Positions 44,787 through 54,050 of a stretch of DNA of 64,000 bases are shown piece by piece (position 1 is the first letter of the stretch; every line of letters starts with the position of its first letter). The DNA is from Chloroflexota bacterium (GTDB taxonomy: Bacteria; Chloroflexota; UBA11872), in NCBI GenBank assembly GCA_026707585.1, contig JAPOWQ010000041.1, forward strand, positions 1 to 64,000, given 5' to 3'. Under the pieces are notes generated by a model. That model had not been told where the DNA came from. It did no database searches and saw nothing but the letters and a program-made list of their open reading frames with translations. The position numbers were made by a program, and so were the translations under genes.

Positions 44787-45797
44787 TTAGCTCTTGGTCA
44801 GGCTGAGCACGCGCTGGATCTGGGAACCGAGTCCATCAGCGACAGCGGCAAAGCCGGCGTCGTTGGGGTGGACGTGGTCGGCCAGCAGATCGCCCTGGCC
44901 GGGACCGATGAGACCGTGGCCCTCAAGCAGGATCAGGTTGGCGTCGCCGAAGCTCTGGCGGCGGTAGACAACTTCGCGGATGACGCGGCGGTACTCCTCC
45001 AGCTTGGCGCCGCCGCGGGTGGTCTGCTCGAACTCGCAGGTGTGGAAGAGGGGCGTGACCATGAGGACGGGCACCTCCGGCTGGTGCCAGCGGAGGACGG
45101 CGAGAAAGGTGTCGTAGGTGCGTTCGAAGGCGCGCGGCTCCTCGTGGCTGGAGCCGAAGGTGTTGACGCCGTAGGCGAGCACGATGACGTCGGCACGAAG
45201 GGAAGCGGCGATTTCGGCCATGGCCGGCTCGCCACGGGCCGAGCCGCCGACGCCCAGGTTGATGAAGTCGACACCCAGGCGGCGGGCGATGCGCGCGGGA
45301 TACGTCGTGCCCGCGCGAGCGGTCGTGCTGCCATGGGTGATGGAGTCGCCGTAGAACAGCAGCCGCGGACCATCCAGCGGGGGAGGCGGCCGTACATGAG
45401 CGTCGTCTGCCACGCCGACGCCCGCGAACCTGACTTCGCCGTAGGGCGGCATGTAGAGCTCGACGCAGTGGTCGCGGGCGGGTCCGTCGTAGACCACGCC
45501 CTCGGCGGCGCCCAGGCCCTGGCCGCGGAGCTGGCCGTAGAACTCGCCGTTCTGGTAGAGGTCGATTTCGGCGTTGGCCCGATTGGTCTGCTGGGACAGC
45601 CATTCCGCGCGAACGGCAATGGTGGGACTGTCGGTACGAAAGGCCACGCGCACGCCGGAGGCGGAGCGGAGACGCATCCAGGTGTCGGCCGGCAGGCGTT
45701 CCCGCCACTCGACCGGCACTCGGTGAAGCACGGCCCGGCGTTCGCCGACGAGGCCGCGATATTCGAGTTCGGGAGCGAGCGCGTCCAACCACCGCAT
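44787..45797 (-). CDS. SGNH/GDSL-type esterase with N-terminal beta-sandwich domain
   Basis: I prefer ATG 45797 to TTG 45803. The protein is about 336 aa. The N-terminal ~140 residues form a carbohydrate-esterase accessory domain (VAFRTDSPTIAVRAEW, FYGQLRG, YDGPARDHCVELYMPPYGEV). The catalytic domain shows block I LLFYGDSITHGS with the nucleophile Ser, block II Gly in GVGGSARGE, block III AYGVNTFG with Asn, and block V DHVHPNDAG with Asp and His. It should deacylate a sugar or related ester. It is cytoplasmic by sequence and divergent from polX. Confidence 0.9.
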   Translation of the reverse strand: MRWLDALAPELEYRGLVGERRAVLHRVPVEWRERLPADTWMRLRSASGVRVAFRTDSPTIAVRAEWLSQQTNRANAEIDLYQNGEFYGQLRGQGLGAAEGVVYDGPARDHCVELYMPPYGEVRFAGVGVADDAHVRPPPPLDGPRLLFYGDSITHGSTTARAGTTYPARIARRLGVDFINLGVGGSARGEPAMAEIAASLRADVIVLAYGVNTFGSSHEEPRAFERTYDTFLAVLRWHQPEVPVLMVTPLFHTCEFEQTTRGGAKLEEYRRVIREVVYRRQSFGDANLILLEGHGLIGPGQGDLLADHVHPNDAGFAAVADGLGSQIQRVLSLTKS

Positions 45798-45881
45798 GGG
45801 CAAATGCTACGCCGCCTGCGCCTGACGCGGGCAATCGGTCACAATGCAGACCGCCCGCACCACCCGGAAAGGCCTCGCACC

Positions 45882-47624
45882 ATGCTGAACAAGGCGGCCG
45901 CCGATCTGCTGGAGGGCTTTGCCGATGCGCTGGAGATTCGTGGGGCCAATACGTTCCGCGTCCGGGCGTTTCGGAACGCGGCGCGGCGGGTGGATTCGCT
46001 GACCACGGACGTGGCGGAGTTGGTGGAGAGCGGCGAGATTTCCAAGGTGCGGGGGATCGGCAAGGGCATCGCGGGAGTGCTGGGCGAGTTTGTGGCGAAG
46101 GGCCGCGTGGACGAGTACGAGGAGATGCGGGCGGAGATTCCGGACAGCGTCTTTGAGATGCTGCTGATTCCGGGTCTGGGTCCAAAGACCGCCGCTACGC
46201 TTTACAACAAGCACGGAATCGACAGCGTGGACGCGCTGGAGGTTGCCGCGCGCGAAGGGCAGCTGGCGGGAATCCGGACGATTGGGGCCAAGCGCCAGGC
46301 GCGGCTGCTGCGGGAGTTGGGACGATTCCGAGAGCGCATTGCGCGGCGGCGGCTGGGGGACGTGCTGCCAATTGCCGAGCGGCTGATTGCGCACGTCGAG
46401 GCCGCGCCGGGGGTTCAGACCGTGCAGTACGCGGGCAGCTTGCGGCGAGGCCGGGAGACGATCGGCGACCTGGACATCCTGGCGGCCGCGGAGGACCCGG
46501 GGCCGGTGATGGAGCACTTCATTGGCGCCGAGGATGTCGAAGAGGTGGTCGGTACCGGTGGGACCAAGACTGCCGTTTTGGTGGGCGGCGGGTTCCAGGT
46601 GGACCTGCTGGTGGTGGCGCCGGACGAGTTCGGGGCGGCGCTGGCGTATTTCACGGGATCGAAGGAACACAACATCGAAATTCGGGCGCGGGCGTTGCAG
46701 CGCGGGCTGTCGCTGAACGAGCGCGGGTTCCTCGACTCCGAGACCGGGCAGCGACGACCGGCGGCGACCGAGGCGGACGTCTACGCGGCGGTGGACCTGC
46801 CGTGGATCGATCCGGCGCTGCGCGAGAATCGGGGCGAGATCGAAGCGGCCGAGGCGGCGACGCTGCCGAAGCTAATTGAGCTTGGCGACATCAAGGGTGA
46901 GTTGCACGGGCACTCGCTGTGGAGCGACGGGGCGGCGTCGATCGGCCAAATGGTGGAGGCTGCCAGGCGGCGGGGATTGGCGTACTTCGCGGTGACCGAC
47001 CACTCGGGCAGCCTGCTGGTGGCCAACGGGCTGAGCCCGGAGCGGCTGGCGGAGCAGACCGAGGAGATTGCACGGGAGCGGGAGGCGTCGTCGGACGTGC
47101 GCCTGCTGCATGGGAGCGAGGTGGAGATCCTGGCCGACGGCGGCCTGGACTTCAGCGACGAAATCCTGGCGTTGCTGGACGTGGTGGTGGCCTCGATTCA
47201 CAGCAACTTCAACCAGCCGCCGGCGCAGATGACGGAGCGGCTGATCGCGGCCATCGAGAATCCGCATGTGGATATCATTGGGCACCCCACCGGGCGCATG
47301 CTGGGGCTACGGGACGGATACACGTTTGACGTGGAGGCCGTGATTCAGGCCGCCGCCGCGACCGGTACGGCGCTGGAGATCAACGCCGCGCCCGAACGGC
47401 TGGATCTGGACGATACCGGCGCCCGTCGCGCCGCCGAACTGGGGGCTCCAATCTCCATCAACAGCGACGCCCACCATCCCGACAGCCTGGGCTACATGCG
47501 GTACGGCGTGCTGACGGCTCGAAGGGCCTGGTTGCGGGCGGAGGACGTGATCAACACGCTTTCACTGGACGAGCTGCTGGCCTGGCTGGCGCAGCCGAAG
47601 CCACGCCGCTGGAAGCCCGGATAG
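45882..47624 (+). CDS. polX: Bacterial family X DNA polymerase with PHP exonuclease domain
   Basis: The 580-aa protein starts at ATG 45882, with GGAAAGG upstream. Residues 1-140 contain the 8-kDa-like domain with helix-hairpin-helix motifs (VRGIGKGIAGVLGEF; IPGLGPKTAATLY). The palm has GSLRRGRETIGDLDIL with the catalytic Asp pair and FQVDLLVV with the third. From about residue 335 the PHP domain follows: GELHGHSLWSDG, FAVTDHSGS, GSEVEILADG, SIHSNF, IGHPTGRML and NSDAHHPDS. Family X PolX enzymes fill short gaps in base excision repair and the PHP part is a 3'-5' exonuclease. All metal-ligand motifs are intact. Confidence 0.95.
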   Translation: MLNKAAADLLEGFADALEIRGANTFRVRAFRNAARRVDSLTTDVAELVESGEISKVRGIGKGIAGVLGEFVAKGRVDEYEEMRAEIPDSVFEMLLIPGLGPKTAATLYNKHGIDSVDALEVAAREGQLAGIRTIGAKRQARLLRELGRFRERIARRRLGDVLPIAERLIAHVEAAPGVQTVQYAGSLRRGRETIGDLDILAAAEDPGPVMEHFIGAEDVEEVVGTGGTKTAVLVGGGFQVDLLVVAPDEFGAALAYFTGSKEHNIEIRARALQRGLSLNERGFLDSETGQRRPAATEADVYAAVDLPWIDPALRENRGEIEAAEAATLPKLIELGDIKGELHGHSLWSDGAASIGQMVEAARRRGLAYFAVTDHSGSLLVANGLSPERLAEQTEEIAREREASSDVRLLHGSEVEILADGGLDFSDEILALLDVVVASIHSNFNQPPAQMTERLIAAIENPHVDIIGHPTGRMLGLRDGYTFDVEAVIQAAAATGTALEINAAPERLDLDDTGARRAAELGAPISINSDAHHPDSLGYMRYGVLTARRAWLRAEDVINTLSLDELLAWLAQPKPRRWKPG

Positions 47625-47647
47625 ACCATCACGTAGGGAGTGGTCCC

Positions 47648-48421
47648 ATGGATCTCGGATTGAACGGCAAGGCCGCGTTGGTGACTGGTGGCAGCCGGGG
47701 GATCGGGCGGTCGATTGCGGTGGCGTTGGCGGCTGAGGGCTGCAATGTGGCGATTACGGCGCGCGGGCGAGAACGGCTGGAGCAAACGGTTGGCGAGATT
47801 GAGGCGGCGGGGGTGCGGGCAGCCGGGATTGAGCTGGACATGGCCGAGGCGGCGGCGTCCGCGCAGGCGGTCGAGCAGACCGTTGACGCGCTTGGACGGC
47901 TGGACGTGCTGGTGAACAACGTGGGCGGATCGACCGGCGGCGGGACGTTCGGGGAAGCGACGGATGACGATTGGGCGGCGACGCTGGACGTGAACCTGTG
48001 GCCGGCCATCCGGGCCAGCCGCGCGGCGCTGCCGCACATGCGGGCGCAAGGGGCGGGGCGGATCATCCACATCACGTCGATCTACGGACGCGAGCAGGGC
48101 GGTCCGCCGACCTATAACGCAGCCAAGTCGGCCATGAATAGCCTGTCCAAAACCATGGCGCGCGAGCTGGCGCCGGAGGGAATCACGGTGAATGCGGTGG
48201 CGCCCGGGTCGATCATCTTTCCCGGCGGCGGCTGGGAACAGCGTGTGCAAGCTGATCCGGAAGGCATGGCGGAGTTTCTGCGACAGGACTTTCCCATCGG
48301 ACGCTTTGGATATCCCGAAGAGGTTGCCGCCGTGGTGGCGTTCCTGGCCTCGGATCAGGCCAGCCTGGTTACCGGTGCCTGTATAAACGTCGACGGCGGC
48401 CAGACGCGGGCGAATGTCTGA
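47648..48421 (+). CDS. Short-chain dehydrogenase/reductase (SDR)
   Basis: The 257-aa classical SDR has NAD(P) motif VTGGSRGIGRSIAVAL, NNVGG, the catalytic Ser in HITSIYG, Tyr-x-x-x-Lys in TYNAAKSAMN and the C-terminal GACINVDGGQ. It resembles 3-oxoacyl-ACP reductase or sugar/alcohol dehydrogenases; the substrate is uncertain. GGGAG precedes ATG 47648 by 7 nt. It follows polX by 23 nt on the same strand and may be cotranscribed. Confidence 0.93.
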   Translation: MDLGLNGKAALVTGGSRGIGRSIAVALAAEGCNVAITARGRERLEQTVGEIEAAGVRAAGIELDMAEAAASAQAVEQTVDALGRLDVLVNNVGGSTGGGTFGEATDDDWAATLDVNLWPAIRASRAALPHMRAQGAGRIIHITSIYGREQGGPPTYNAAKSAMNSLSKTMARELAPEGITVNAVAPGSIIFPGGGWEQRVQADPEGMAEFLRQDFPIGRFGYPEEVAAVVAFLASDQASLVTGACINVDGGQTRANV

Positions 48422-48678
48422 GGTCGGCCGGGATACCTCTCCTGGCCGGGTGGCTAAGCGGCGGCGGAACCTCACCCCAGATCAAGGCCCCCGCATCCAG
48501 CACCGAGCGGTCTTCGGCACGCTCCCGTCCTTGCTTGTTTCCAGAGCTCTGCGCGTGCGGAGGAGAGCGGGCCATGATGTGGCGGCAGCGGCTGGCCCGG
48601 GATGCGCTCGGCCGGCGGTGCTAGCCTTGATGGCGGCGCGGCGCCGAGGGCGCCGGGCGCCGCAGCCCTTGTGACTCC

Positions 48679-49773
48679 ATGACTTCCATTCCCCAACCGC
48701 CCGCGGATCGGGCCGCCGAAGTGACGCAGGCGCTGGCACGCGTGGTGGAGCCGGACCTGCAACGCGGTCTGGTGGCGGCGCGTCTGGTTCGCGATGTGCG
48801 GGTAGATGGCAACGAGGTATCACTCACCGTGGTGTTGACCTCGCCGGCGTCGCCGCACCGCGAGGCCATCGAGCGCGAGGTGCACAAAGCGATTGCCGGA
48901 CTTGGCTGGCCGAGCTCGGTCGAGATTACCTGGACGGCCGAGGTTTCGACCAATACTGGTTTTGGCCAGGAAGGCGACGTTCTGGCCGGGGTAAAGAACA
49001 CGCTGGCGGTGGCGAGCGGCAAGGGGGGGGTGGGCAAGTCGACGGTGGCGGTGAACCTGACGGTGGCGCTGCGAGAGCTTGGCGCCAAGGTGGGATTGCT
49101 GGACGGCGATATCTACGGTCCGAACGTGCCCGGGATGCTGGGGATCGATGGGCGGCCGATCCTGGAAAACGACAAGATCAAGCCGCTGTCAGCTTTTGGC
49201 GTGCCGGTGATGTCGATGGGGTTTCTGACGGATCCGGGCCAGGCGGTGATCTGGCGCGGCCCGATGGTGGCGCAGGCGCTGCGGCAACTGCTGCACGACG
49301 TGGCCTGGGGCGATCTGGACTACCTGATCGTGGACCTGCCGCCTGGGACGGGCGACGCGCCGTTGTCGCTATCGCAACTGCTGCCGCTCTCGGGCGCGGT
49401 CATCGTAAGCACGCCGCAGGAGGTGGCGCTGCAGGACGTCCGCCGTGGGATCGCCATGTTCGAGAAGCTACGCGTGCCGGTGCTCGGAGTGATCGAGAAC
49501 ATGTCGTACTTCGTGAGCCCGGATACGGGAGCACGATTTGAGATCTTCGATCACGGCGGGGCGCGGCGGGCGGCCGAGGAGTTGGGGGTGCCGTTCCTGG
49601 GCGAGATTCCACTGGATCCGGAAGTGAGGATTGCCTCGGACAACGGGCGGCCGGTGGCGTCGCGGGGGATGGACGACCCCGTGGCGGGGCCGTATTTCGA
49701 GGCGGCGCGGGGCGTCGCGTCGGAGATTACGAAGCTGAACGCGGCGCGGCCGGATCCGCTGCCGGTTCTCTAG
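48679..49773 (+). CDS. mrp: Mrp/NBP35-type iron-sulfur cluster carrier ATPase
   Basis: The 364-aa protein has an N-terminal MIP18/DUF59 domain (about residues 8-85) and a deviant Walker A ATPase: VASGKGGVGKSTVAVNL, LLDGDIYGPNVPGMLG and LIVDLPPGTGDAPLS. The family loads or transfers Fe-S clusters. The C-terminal CxxC that usually holds the bridging cluster is replaced: ENMSYFVSPDTGARFEIF has Ser and Thr where the two Cys are expected. Other Mrp lineages also lack it, so cluster binding may differ here. No strong ribosome-binding site is seen. Confidence 0.93.
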   Translation: MTSIPQPPADRAAEVTQALARVVEPDLQRGLVAARLVRDVRVDGNEVSLTVVLTSPASPHREAIEREVHKAIAGLGWPSSVEITWTAEVSTNTGFGQEGDVLAGVKNTLAVASGKGGVGKSTVAVNLTVALRELGAKVGLLDGDIYGPNVPGMLGIDGRPILENDKIKPLSAFGVPVMSMGFLTDPGQAVIWRGPMVAQALRQLLHDVAWGDLDYLIVDLPPGTGDAPLSLSQLLPLSGAVIVSTPQEVALQDVRRGIAMFEKLRVPVLGVIENMSYFVSPDTGARFEIFDHGGARRAAEELGVPFLGEIPLDPEVRIASDNGRPVASRGMDDPVAGPYFEAARGVASEITKLNAARPDPLPVL

Positions 49774-49852
49774 CGCCACGGGCAGTTGCCCGTTCTACTG
49801 AGGGGCAGAGCTGGCGTTTCGCTGGTTGCCCGGCGTGTGCCGTTGCGCGCCG

Positions 49853-50380
<528 letters not shown>

Positions 50381-50481
50381 GGACAGGCTCGGCTGAGGTG
50401 AGGCCGGGTCATGGTAGGACGCGGGCCTGGGACGGCGGATAGAATCTCAACGAGACAGATCGGGATGCGAAGGACTTCCGT

Positions 50482-50724
50482 ATGCCGGCGTATACGTATG
50501 AGTGCGAGACCTGCCAGGACGTGTTCGACGTGCGGCGGTCGATGACGGACGAGAGCCCGGTGGTTTGTACGACGTGCGCCGGTAGCCGGGTGCGGCAGGT
50601 GTATTACGCGCCGGCGATGGTGGGTCGAAGCTCGTCAGGTTCGGCGAGCAGGGAGCAGGCGGCGAACGACGCGTACATGAACGGCGGCGGCGGGGGCTGT
50701 GGGAGCTCCTGCGGGTGTCACTAG
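50482..50724 (+). CDS. FmdB-type zinc-ribbon protein
   Basis: The 80-aa protein starts MPAYTYECETCQDVFDV and has the FmdB ribbon CxxC ... CTTC (Cys8, Cys11, Cys29, Cys32). A Ser/Gly-rich linker and a Cys/Gly tail (GGGGGCGSSCGCH) follow. The family consists of putative regulatory or metal-handling proteins of unsure function. AAGGA lies 8 nt before the ATG. Confidence 0.9.
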   Translation: MPAYTYECETCQDVFDVRRSMTDESPVVCTTCAGSRVRQVYYAPAMVGRSSSGSASREQAANDAYMNGGGGGCGSSCGCH

Positions 50725-50801
50725 CGGACACACCTAGCTAGGTCGTAACGCCGGAAATTAACCGCGCGCCGCGTGACGTGGTGTCCCGGGCTTCGAGTCG
50801 G

Positions 50802-51158
50802 TTAGGCGGCGGATTCGCTCTCGCGGCCGGCTTGTGCTTTGCCCATTCCGGCAAAGAGAACCTCCACGGCGCCCGTGAGCCGCGCCTGACCCTCAAGAAT
50901 CCCCGCCACGCGGGATTCGAGGGCCTTCGTATCGTCGCGGACGGCGTCGATCTCCGCCTTCAGTTCACTGCGAGTCGAGGCGATCTCCGCTTTCAATTCG
51001 CTGTGCGAAGCGGCGATCTCCGATCTCAATTCAGTGCGCAGGGCCGTCATGTCGGACCGTAAACCGCGGTAGAGCGCGACGTTGACGCTTACGACCCCGC
51101 CCAGGCCGATCAGCATCGCCGCGCCCACGCTTAGTATTCCGATCAGTTCCGGGCTCAT
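50802..51158 (-). CDS. Small membrane coiled-coil protein, tandem copy 1 (118 aa)
   Basis: One N-terminal helix (PELIGILSVGAAMLIGLGGV) is followed by a helical domain. That domain holds three 11-residue repeats of the form ELKxEIAxxRS (about residues 44-76), a hendecad coiled coil. It ends with DTKALESRVAGILEGQARLT, GAVEVLFAGMGKAQ and a charged tail. It is the longest and last of three tandem paralogues. About 75 nt before its start match the 3' end of dinG. The function is unknown; small proteins of this kind are common in marine Chloroflexota. Confidence 0.8.
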   Translation of the reverse strand: MSPELIGILSVGAAMLIGLGGVVSVNVALYRGLRSDMTALRTELRSEIAASHSELKAEIASTRSELKAEIDAVRDDTKALESRVAGILEGQARLTGAVEVLFAGMGKAQAGRESESAA

Positions 51159-51233
51159 CCCGTCAACCTGTCGTGCGTTGGGCGGATACGAGCAGTGTAG
51201 CGGTCGACGTGCGCCGCCTCGTGGAGATTCCTG
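51159..51233 (-). repeat. Duplicate of the dinG 3' end, upstream of copy 1
   Basis: This stretch matches 52058-52133 closely, including the segment encoding HVDRYTARIRPTHDRLTG, the last residues of DinG. A shorter match (about 45 nt) lies upstream of copy 2 at 51615-51658. The duplicated unit therefore spanned the dinG tail plus the small gene. Confidence 0.8.
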
Positions 51234-51323
51234 GATATGTCATGTCGGAACACAACACGCAAACTTGAGCCGCCGGAAACGCATCTCACGCTGTGGGACG
51301 CGGTTTCCCGGCTATCAGGTGGG

Positions 51324-51614
51324 TCAGGTGCTGGGTTCGCGTTCGCGGCCGGGTTGTGCGCTACCCAGGCCGGCAAAGAGACCCTCAACCGCGCCGGTGA
51401 GCCGCGCCTGGCCCTGTTCAACTCCGGCTACTCGAGATTCCAGGGCCTTTACGTCCAAGCGAACCACAGCAATTTCAGACTTGAGCTCACTTCGGAGGGC
51501 AGCCATGTCGGACTGTAGACCACGGTAGAGCGCGACGTTGACGCTGACGACCCCGCCCAGGCCGATCAGCATCGCCGCGCCTACGCTCAAGATTCCGATC
51601 AGTTCCGGGCTCAT
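51324..51614 (-). CDS. Small membrane coiled-coil protein, tandem copy 2 (96 aa)
   Basis: The first 37 residues are nearly identical to the other copies (MSPELIGILSVGAAML ...), and the C-terminal RVAGVEQGQARLTGAVEGLF is conserved. The coiled coil has a single ELKSEIAVVR unit, two fewer than copy 1. The conserved ends and variable middle suggest the helix length is the part that diverges. It lies between copies 1 and 3 on the same strand. Confidence 0.8.
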   Translation of the reverse strand: MSPELIGILSVGAAMLIGLGGVVSVNVALYRGLQSDMAALRSELKSEIAVVRLDVKALESRVAGVEQGQARLTGAVEGLFAGLGSAQPGREREPST

Positions 51615-51733
51615 CCCGTCAACCTGTCGTGCGTTGGGCGGATACGAGCAGTCTAGAGGTCGTCCCGCACTGGGCCGTGGGGATTCCGGGACTGAGAGAG
51701 GCGCTGGACGTCGAGTCGCGACTTTCAGTTGAT

Positions 51734-52057
51734 TTACGCGGCGGATTCGCTCTCGCGGTCGGGTTGTGCGCTGCCCAGCCCGGCGAACAGACCCTCGACC
51801 ACGCCCGTGAGCCGTGCCTGGCCGTGTTCGACGGCGGCAACGCGAGTTTCGAGGGCCTTGACGTCTTCTCGAACGTCAGAAATACCCGTCTTCGTATCTT
51901 GCTGAACCACGGCGATCTCGGCTTTGAGCTCACCTCGGAGGGCAGCCATGTCGGACCGTAGACCACGGTAGAGCGCGACGTTGACGCTGACGACTCCGCC
52001 CAAGCCGATCAGCATCGCCGCGCCTACGCTCAAGATTCCGATCAGTTCCGGGCTCAT
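51734..52057 (-). CDS. Small membrane coiled-coil protein, tandem copy 3 (107 aa), adjoining dinG
   Basis: This has the same membrane helix as copies 1 and 2, then ELKAEIAVVQQDTKTGISDV and REDVKALETRVAAVEHGQ. Its ATG overlaps the dinG stop by 4 nt (ATGA), so it is translationally coupled to dinG and is probably the parent copy. In Gram-positive phages, holin-associated XhlA-like proteins have a similar helix plus coiled coil, but there is no phage context here. Confidence 0.8.
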   Translation of the reverse strand: MSPELIGILSVGAAMLIGLGGVVSVNVALYRGLRSDMAALRGELKAEIAVVQQDTKTGISDVREDVKALETRVAAVEHGQARLTGVVEGLFAGLGSAQPDRESESAA

Positions 52058-54012
52058 CCCGTCAACCTGTCGTGCGTTGGGCGGATACGAGCAGTGTAGC
52101 GGTCGACGTGTGCCGCGCCGTGGGGGTTCCTGGACTGGAAGAAGTGCTGGACGTGGTCGAGGCGGTGGGTGACGGGGGCCGGGGGTAGGGAGCGGAGGAT
52201 GGTGGAGCCGTAGCGGCGGCGGCGCAGGCGGCTATCTAGGACGGCCACCACGCCTCGGTCGCTGGTTGAGCGGATGAGGCGGCCGAACCCCTGCTTGAGC
52301 AGCAGGGCGGCGCGGGGCAGGGCGAGCTCGCCGAACCAGTTGGCGCCCTGGCTGCGCAGGTGCTCGGTGCGCGCCGCGACGACGGGATCGTCGGGCACGG
52401 CAAACGGCAGGCGGGCGATCACCACCAGGCGCAGGGCGTCGCCGCGGACATCCACGCCTTCCCAGAAGGAACGCAGGCCGAAGAGGACGCCGTTGTTGGC
52501 TTTCCGAAAGCGTTGGAGAAGGTCGGCGGGCGCGGCGTCGCCCTGGCGGAAGCGGGGATAGGGGAAGGCGTTGCGGGTGCGGCGCCAGGCGTCGTTCATG
52601 GCGCGGCGGCTGGTGAAGAGAAGAAAGGCACCGCCGCCGGAGGCTCTGACGAGTTGGACGAGGCGGTGGGCGAGACCCGCGAGGTAGGGCTCGTCGTCAG
52701 CGCCGGCGATTGGTGGCGGCTGGAGGTCGGCCGGGGCATAGATCAGGGCCTGTCGGCGGTAGTCAAAGGCGGGCTCGGTGATGAGCTCGGCGGCGCCGCC
52801 AAAACCCAGGCGGGAGATGAGGTAGGCAAAGGATCGGTCGACAGTGAGGGTGGCGGACGAGGCGATCACGGATGGACGGTGACGGGTGGCGCCGTGGATG
52901 AGTCGGTCGACTTCGAGCGGCGCGGCGTGGGCGGTGAGCGAGCCGTCGCGGGCGCGCTCGGCGAAATGGACCCAGGCGGGGTCGTCCAGGCGGAAGACGC
53001 GATCGGCGTCGGCGGCCAGTTCGTGGATGCGGCGGGAGACCCAGGCGCGGGTGTCCTGATCCTCGATCGCTTCGCAGGCTTCGAGCAGGGAGTGCGCCGA
53101 TTCGGCCAGGGTGAGGCCTGGGCCGATTTCGTCGGTGATGGTGGTGCGGTTGAGGCCGACGGTGCGGTTGAGGGCGGCGAAGGCGCGGGCACTGGCAGCG
53201 ACGACGGCGGTCATGGCGCGGGTGTGGTCGGGACCGAGGGAATCGCGCACGCGGGGGGCGTTCATGATGCGGGCGGCGCGGCCGTCGTCGAGGTGGGCGG
53301 AGAAGGCGGAGGTGGCGGCTTCGTCAAGGGTGTGGGCCTCGTCGAGGATGAGGACGCCGTCAGGCGGAAGGGGCATGCCGGCGGCTTCGCCCCCGGCGCC
53401 GCGGAGCTTGGCGTCGGCGAAGACGAGGTGGTGGTTGGTGACGACGACGTCGGCCTGACCGGCACGGGCGCGGGCTTTCTCGGCCCAGCAGTCGCCGTGG
53501 AAGGGGCAGAGGTTGCCCTCGCAGGTGTCGACACCACGGGTGAGGTTGGACAGCACGTCAGGGGTTGCGTCGGCCCCGAGTTCGGCCATGTCGCCGGTTG
53601 CGGTGGTAGAGGCCCAGGCGCGAACGTTAGCGATGCGTTCGCCGAGGAGGAGGTCTGGAGATTGGGCCTGTTCTTCGAGGGAGAGCAGGCAGAGGTAGTT
53701 GGCGCGGCCCTTGAGGAGAGCGGTGGCCGGGGCGACGCCAGCGACGCGGGCCGCGAGCGGGAGGTCGTGGGTCCAGAGCTGGTCCTGGAGGGCCTTGGTT
53801 GACGTGCTGACGATGGCGCGGTGCCTACCGCGCAGGACCGGTACGAGGTAGGCGAGGGTCTTGCCGGTGCCAGTGTCGGCTTCGACGACGCCACGCCCGC
53901 CCTCATCCACGACACCATCGACGAACTCGGCCATTTGGACCTGGCAGGCGCGGGGCTCGTAGCCGGAGAGATGTTTGGCGAGCGGACCGCGTGGTCCGAA
54001 AAGCGCCCGCAG
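52054..54012 (-). CDS. dinG: DinG/XPD-type ATP-dependent DNA helicase
   Basis: Motifs include Walker A VEADTGTGKT, DEAH box LILDEAHTLDE and four Cys of an XPD-like Fe-S domain (NYLC; TCEGNLCPFHGDC). Motif V/VI segments are FWEGVDVRGDALRLVV and QGFGRLIRSTSDRGVVAVLDSR. It unwinds DNA 5'-3' and acts in repair and R-loop removal. The first ATG (53934) follows conserved sequence (FGPRGPLAKHLSGYEPRACQ), so the protein starts upstream. No ATG, GTG or TTG exists there; CTG 54012 or ATA 54054 (overlapping the previous stop) are candidates, and I use CTG. The extreme C-terminus (HVDRYTARIRPTHDRLTG) is part of the duplicated unit. Confidence 0.88.
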   Translation of the reverse strand: MRALFGPRGPLAKHLSGYEPRACQVQMAEFVDGVVDEGGRGVVEADTGTGKTLAYLVPVLRGRHRAIVSTSTKALQDQLWTHDLPLAARVAGVAPATALLKGRANYLCLLSLEEQAQSPDLLLGERIANVRAWASTTATGDMAELGADATPDVLSNLTRGVDTCEGNLCPFHGDCWAEKARARAGQADVVVTNHHLVFADAKLRGAGGEAAGMPLPPDGVLILDEAHTLDEAATSAFSAHLDDGRAARIMNAPRVRDSLGPDHTRAMTAVVAASARAFAALNRTVGLNRTTITDEIGPGLTLAESAHSLLEACEAIEDQDTRAWVSRRIHELAADADRVFRLDDPAWVHFAERARDGSLTAHAAPLEVDRLIHGATRHRPSVIASSATLTVDRSFAYLISRLGFGGAAELITEPAFDYRRQALIYAPADLQPPPIAGADDEPYLAGLAHRLVQLVRASGGGAFLLFTSRRAMNDAWRRTRNAFPYPRFRQGDAAPADLLQRFRKANNGVLFGLRSFWEGVDVRGDALRLVVIARLPFAVPDDPVVAARTEHLRSQGANWFGELALPRAALLLKQGFGRLIRSTSDRGVVAVLDSRLRRRRYGSTILRSLPPAPVTHRLDHVQHFFQSRNPHGAAHVDRYTARIRPTHDRLTG

Positions 54013-54050
54013 GTTGGCCGGCGCGTCGGGCGCCGGTGCGGGGCCGGGAG

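Noticed and set aside
44775-45881. Extension of polX upstream to 44775
   Set aside because: The added sequence is antisense to the SGNH hydrolase and lacks similarity. ATG 45882 has a ribosome-binding site and begins the conserved protein.
47492-48475. 327-codon minus-strand frame opposite polX end and SDR
   Set aside because: It is antisense to an SDR with intact catalytic motifs; the composition is Arg/His-rich.
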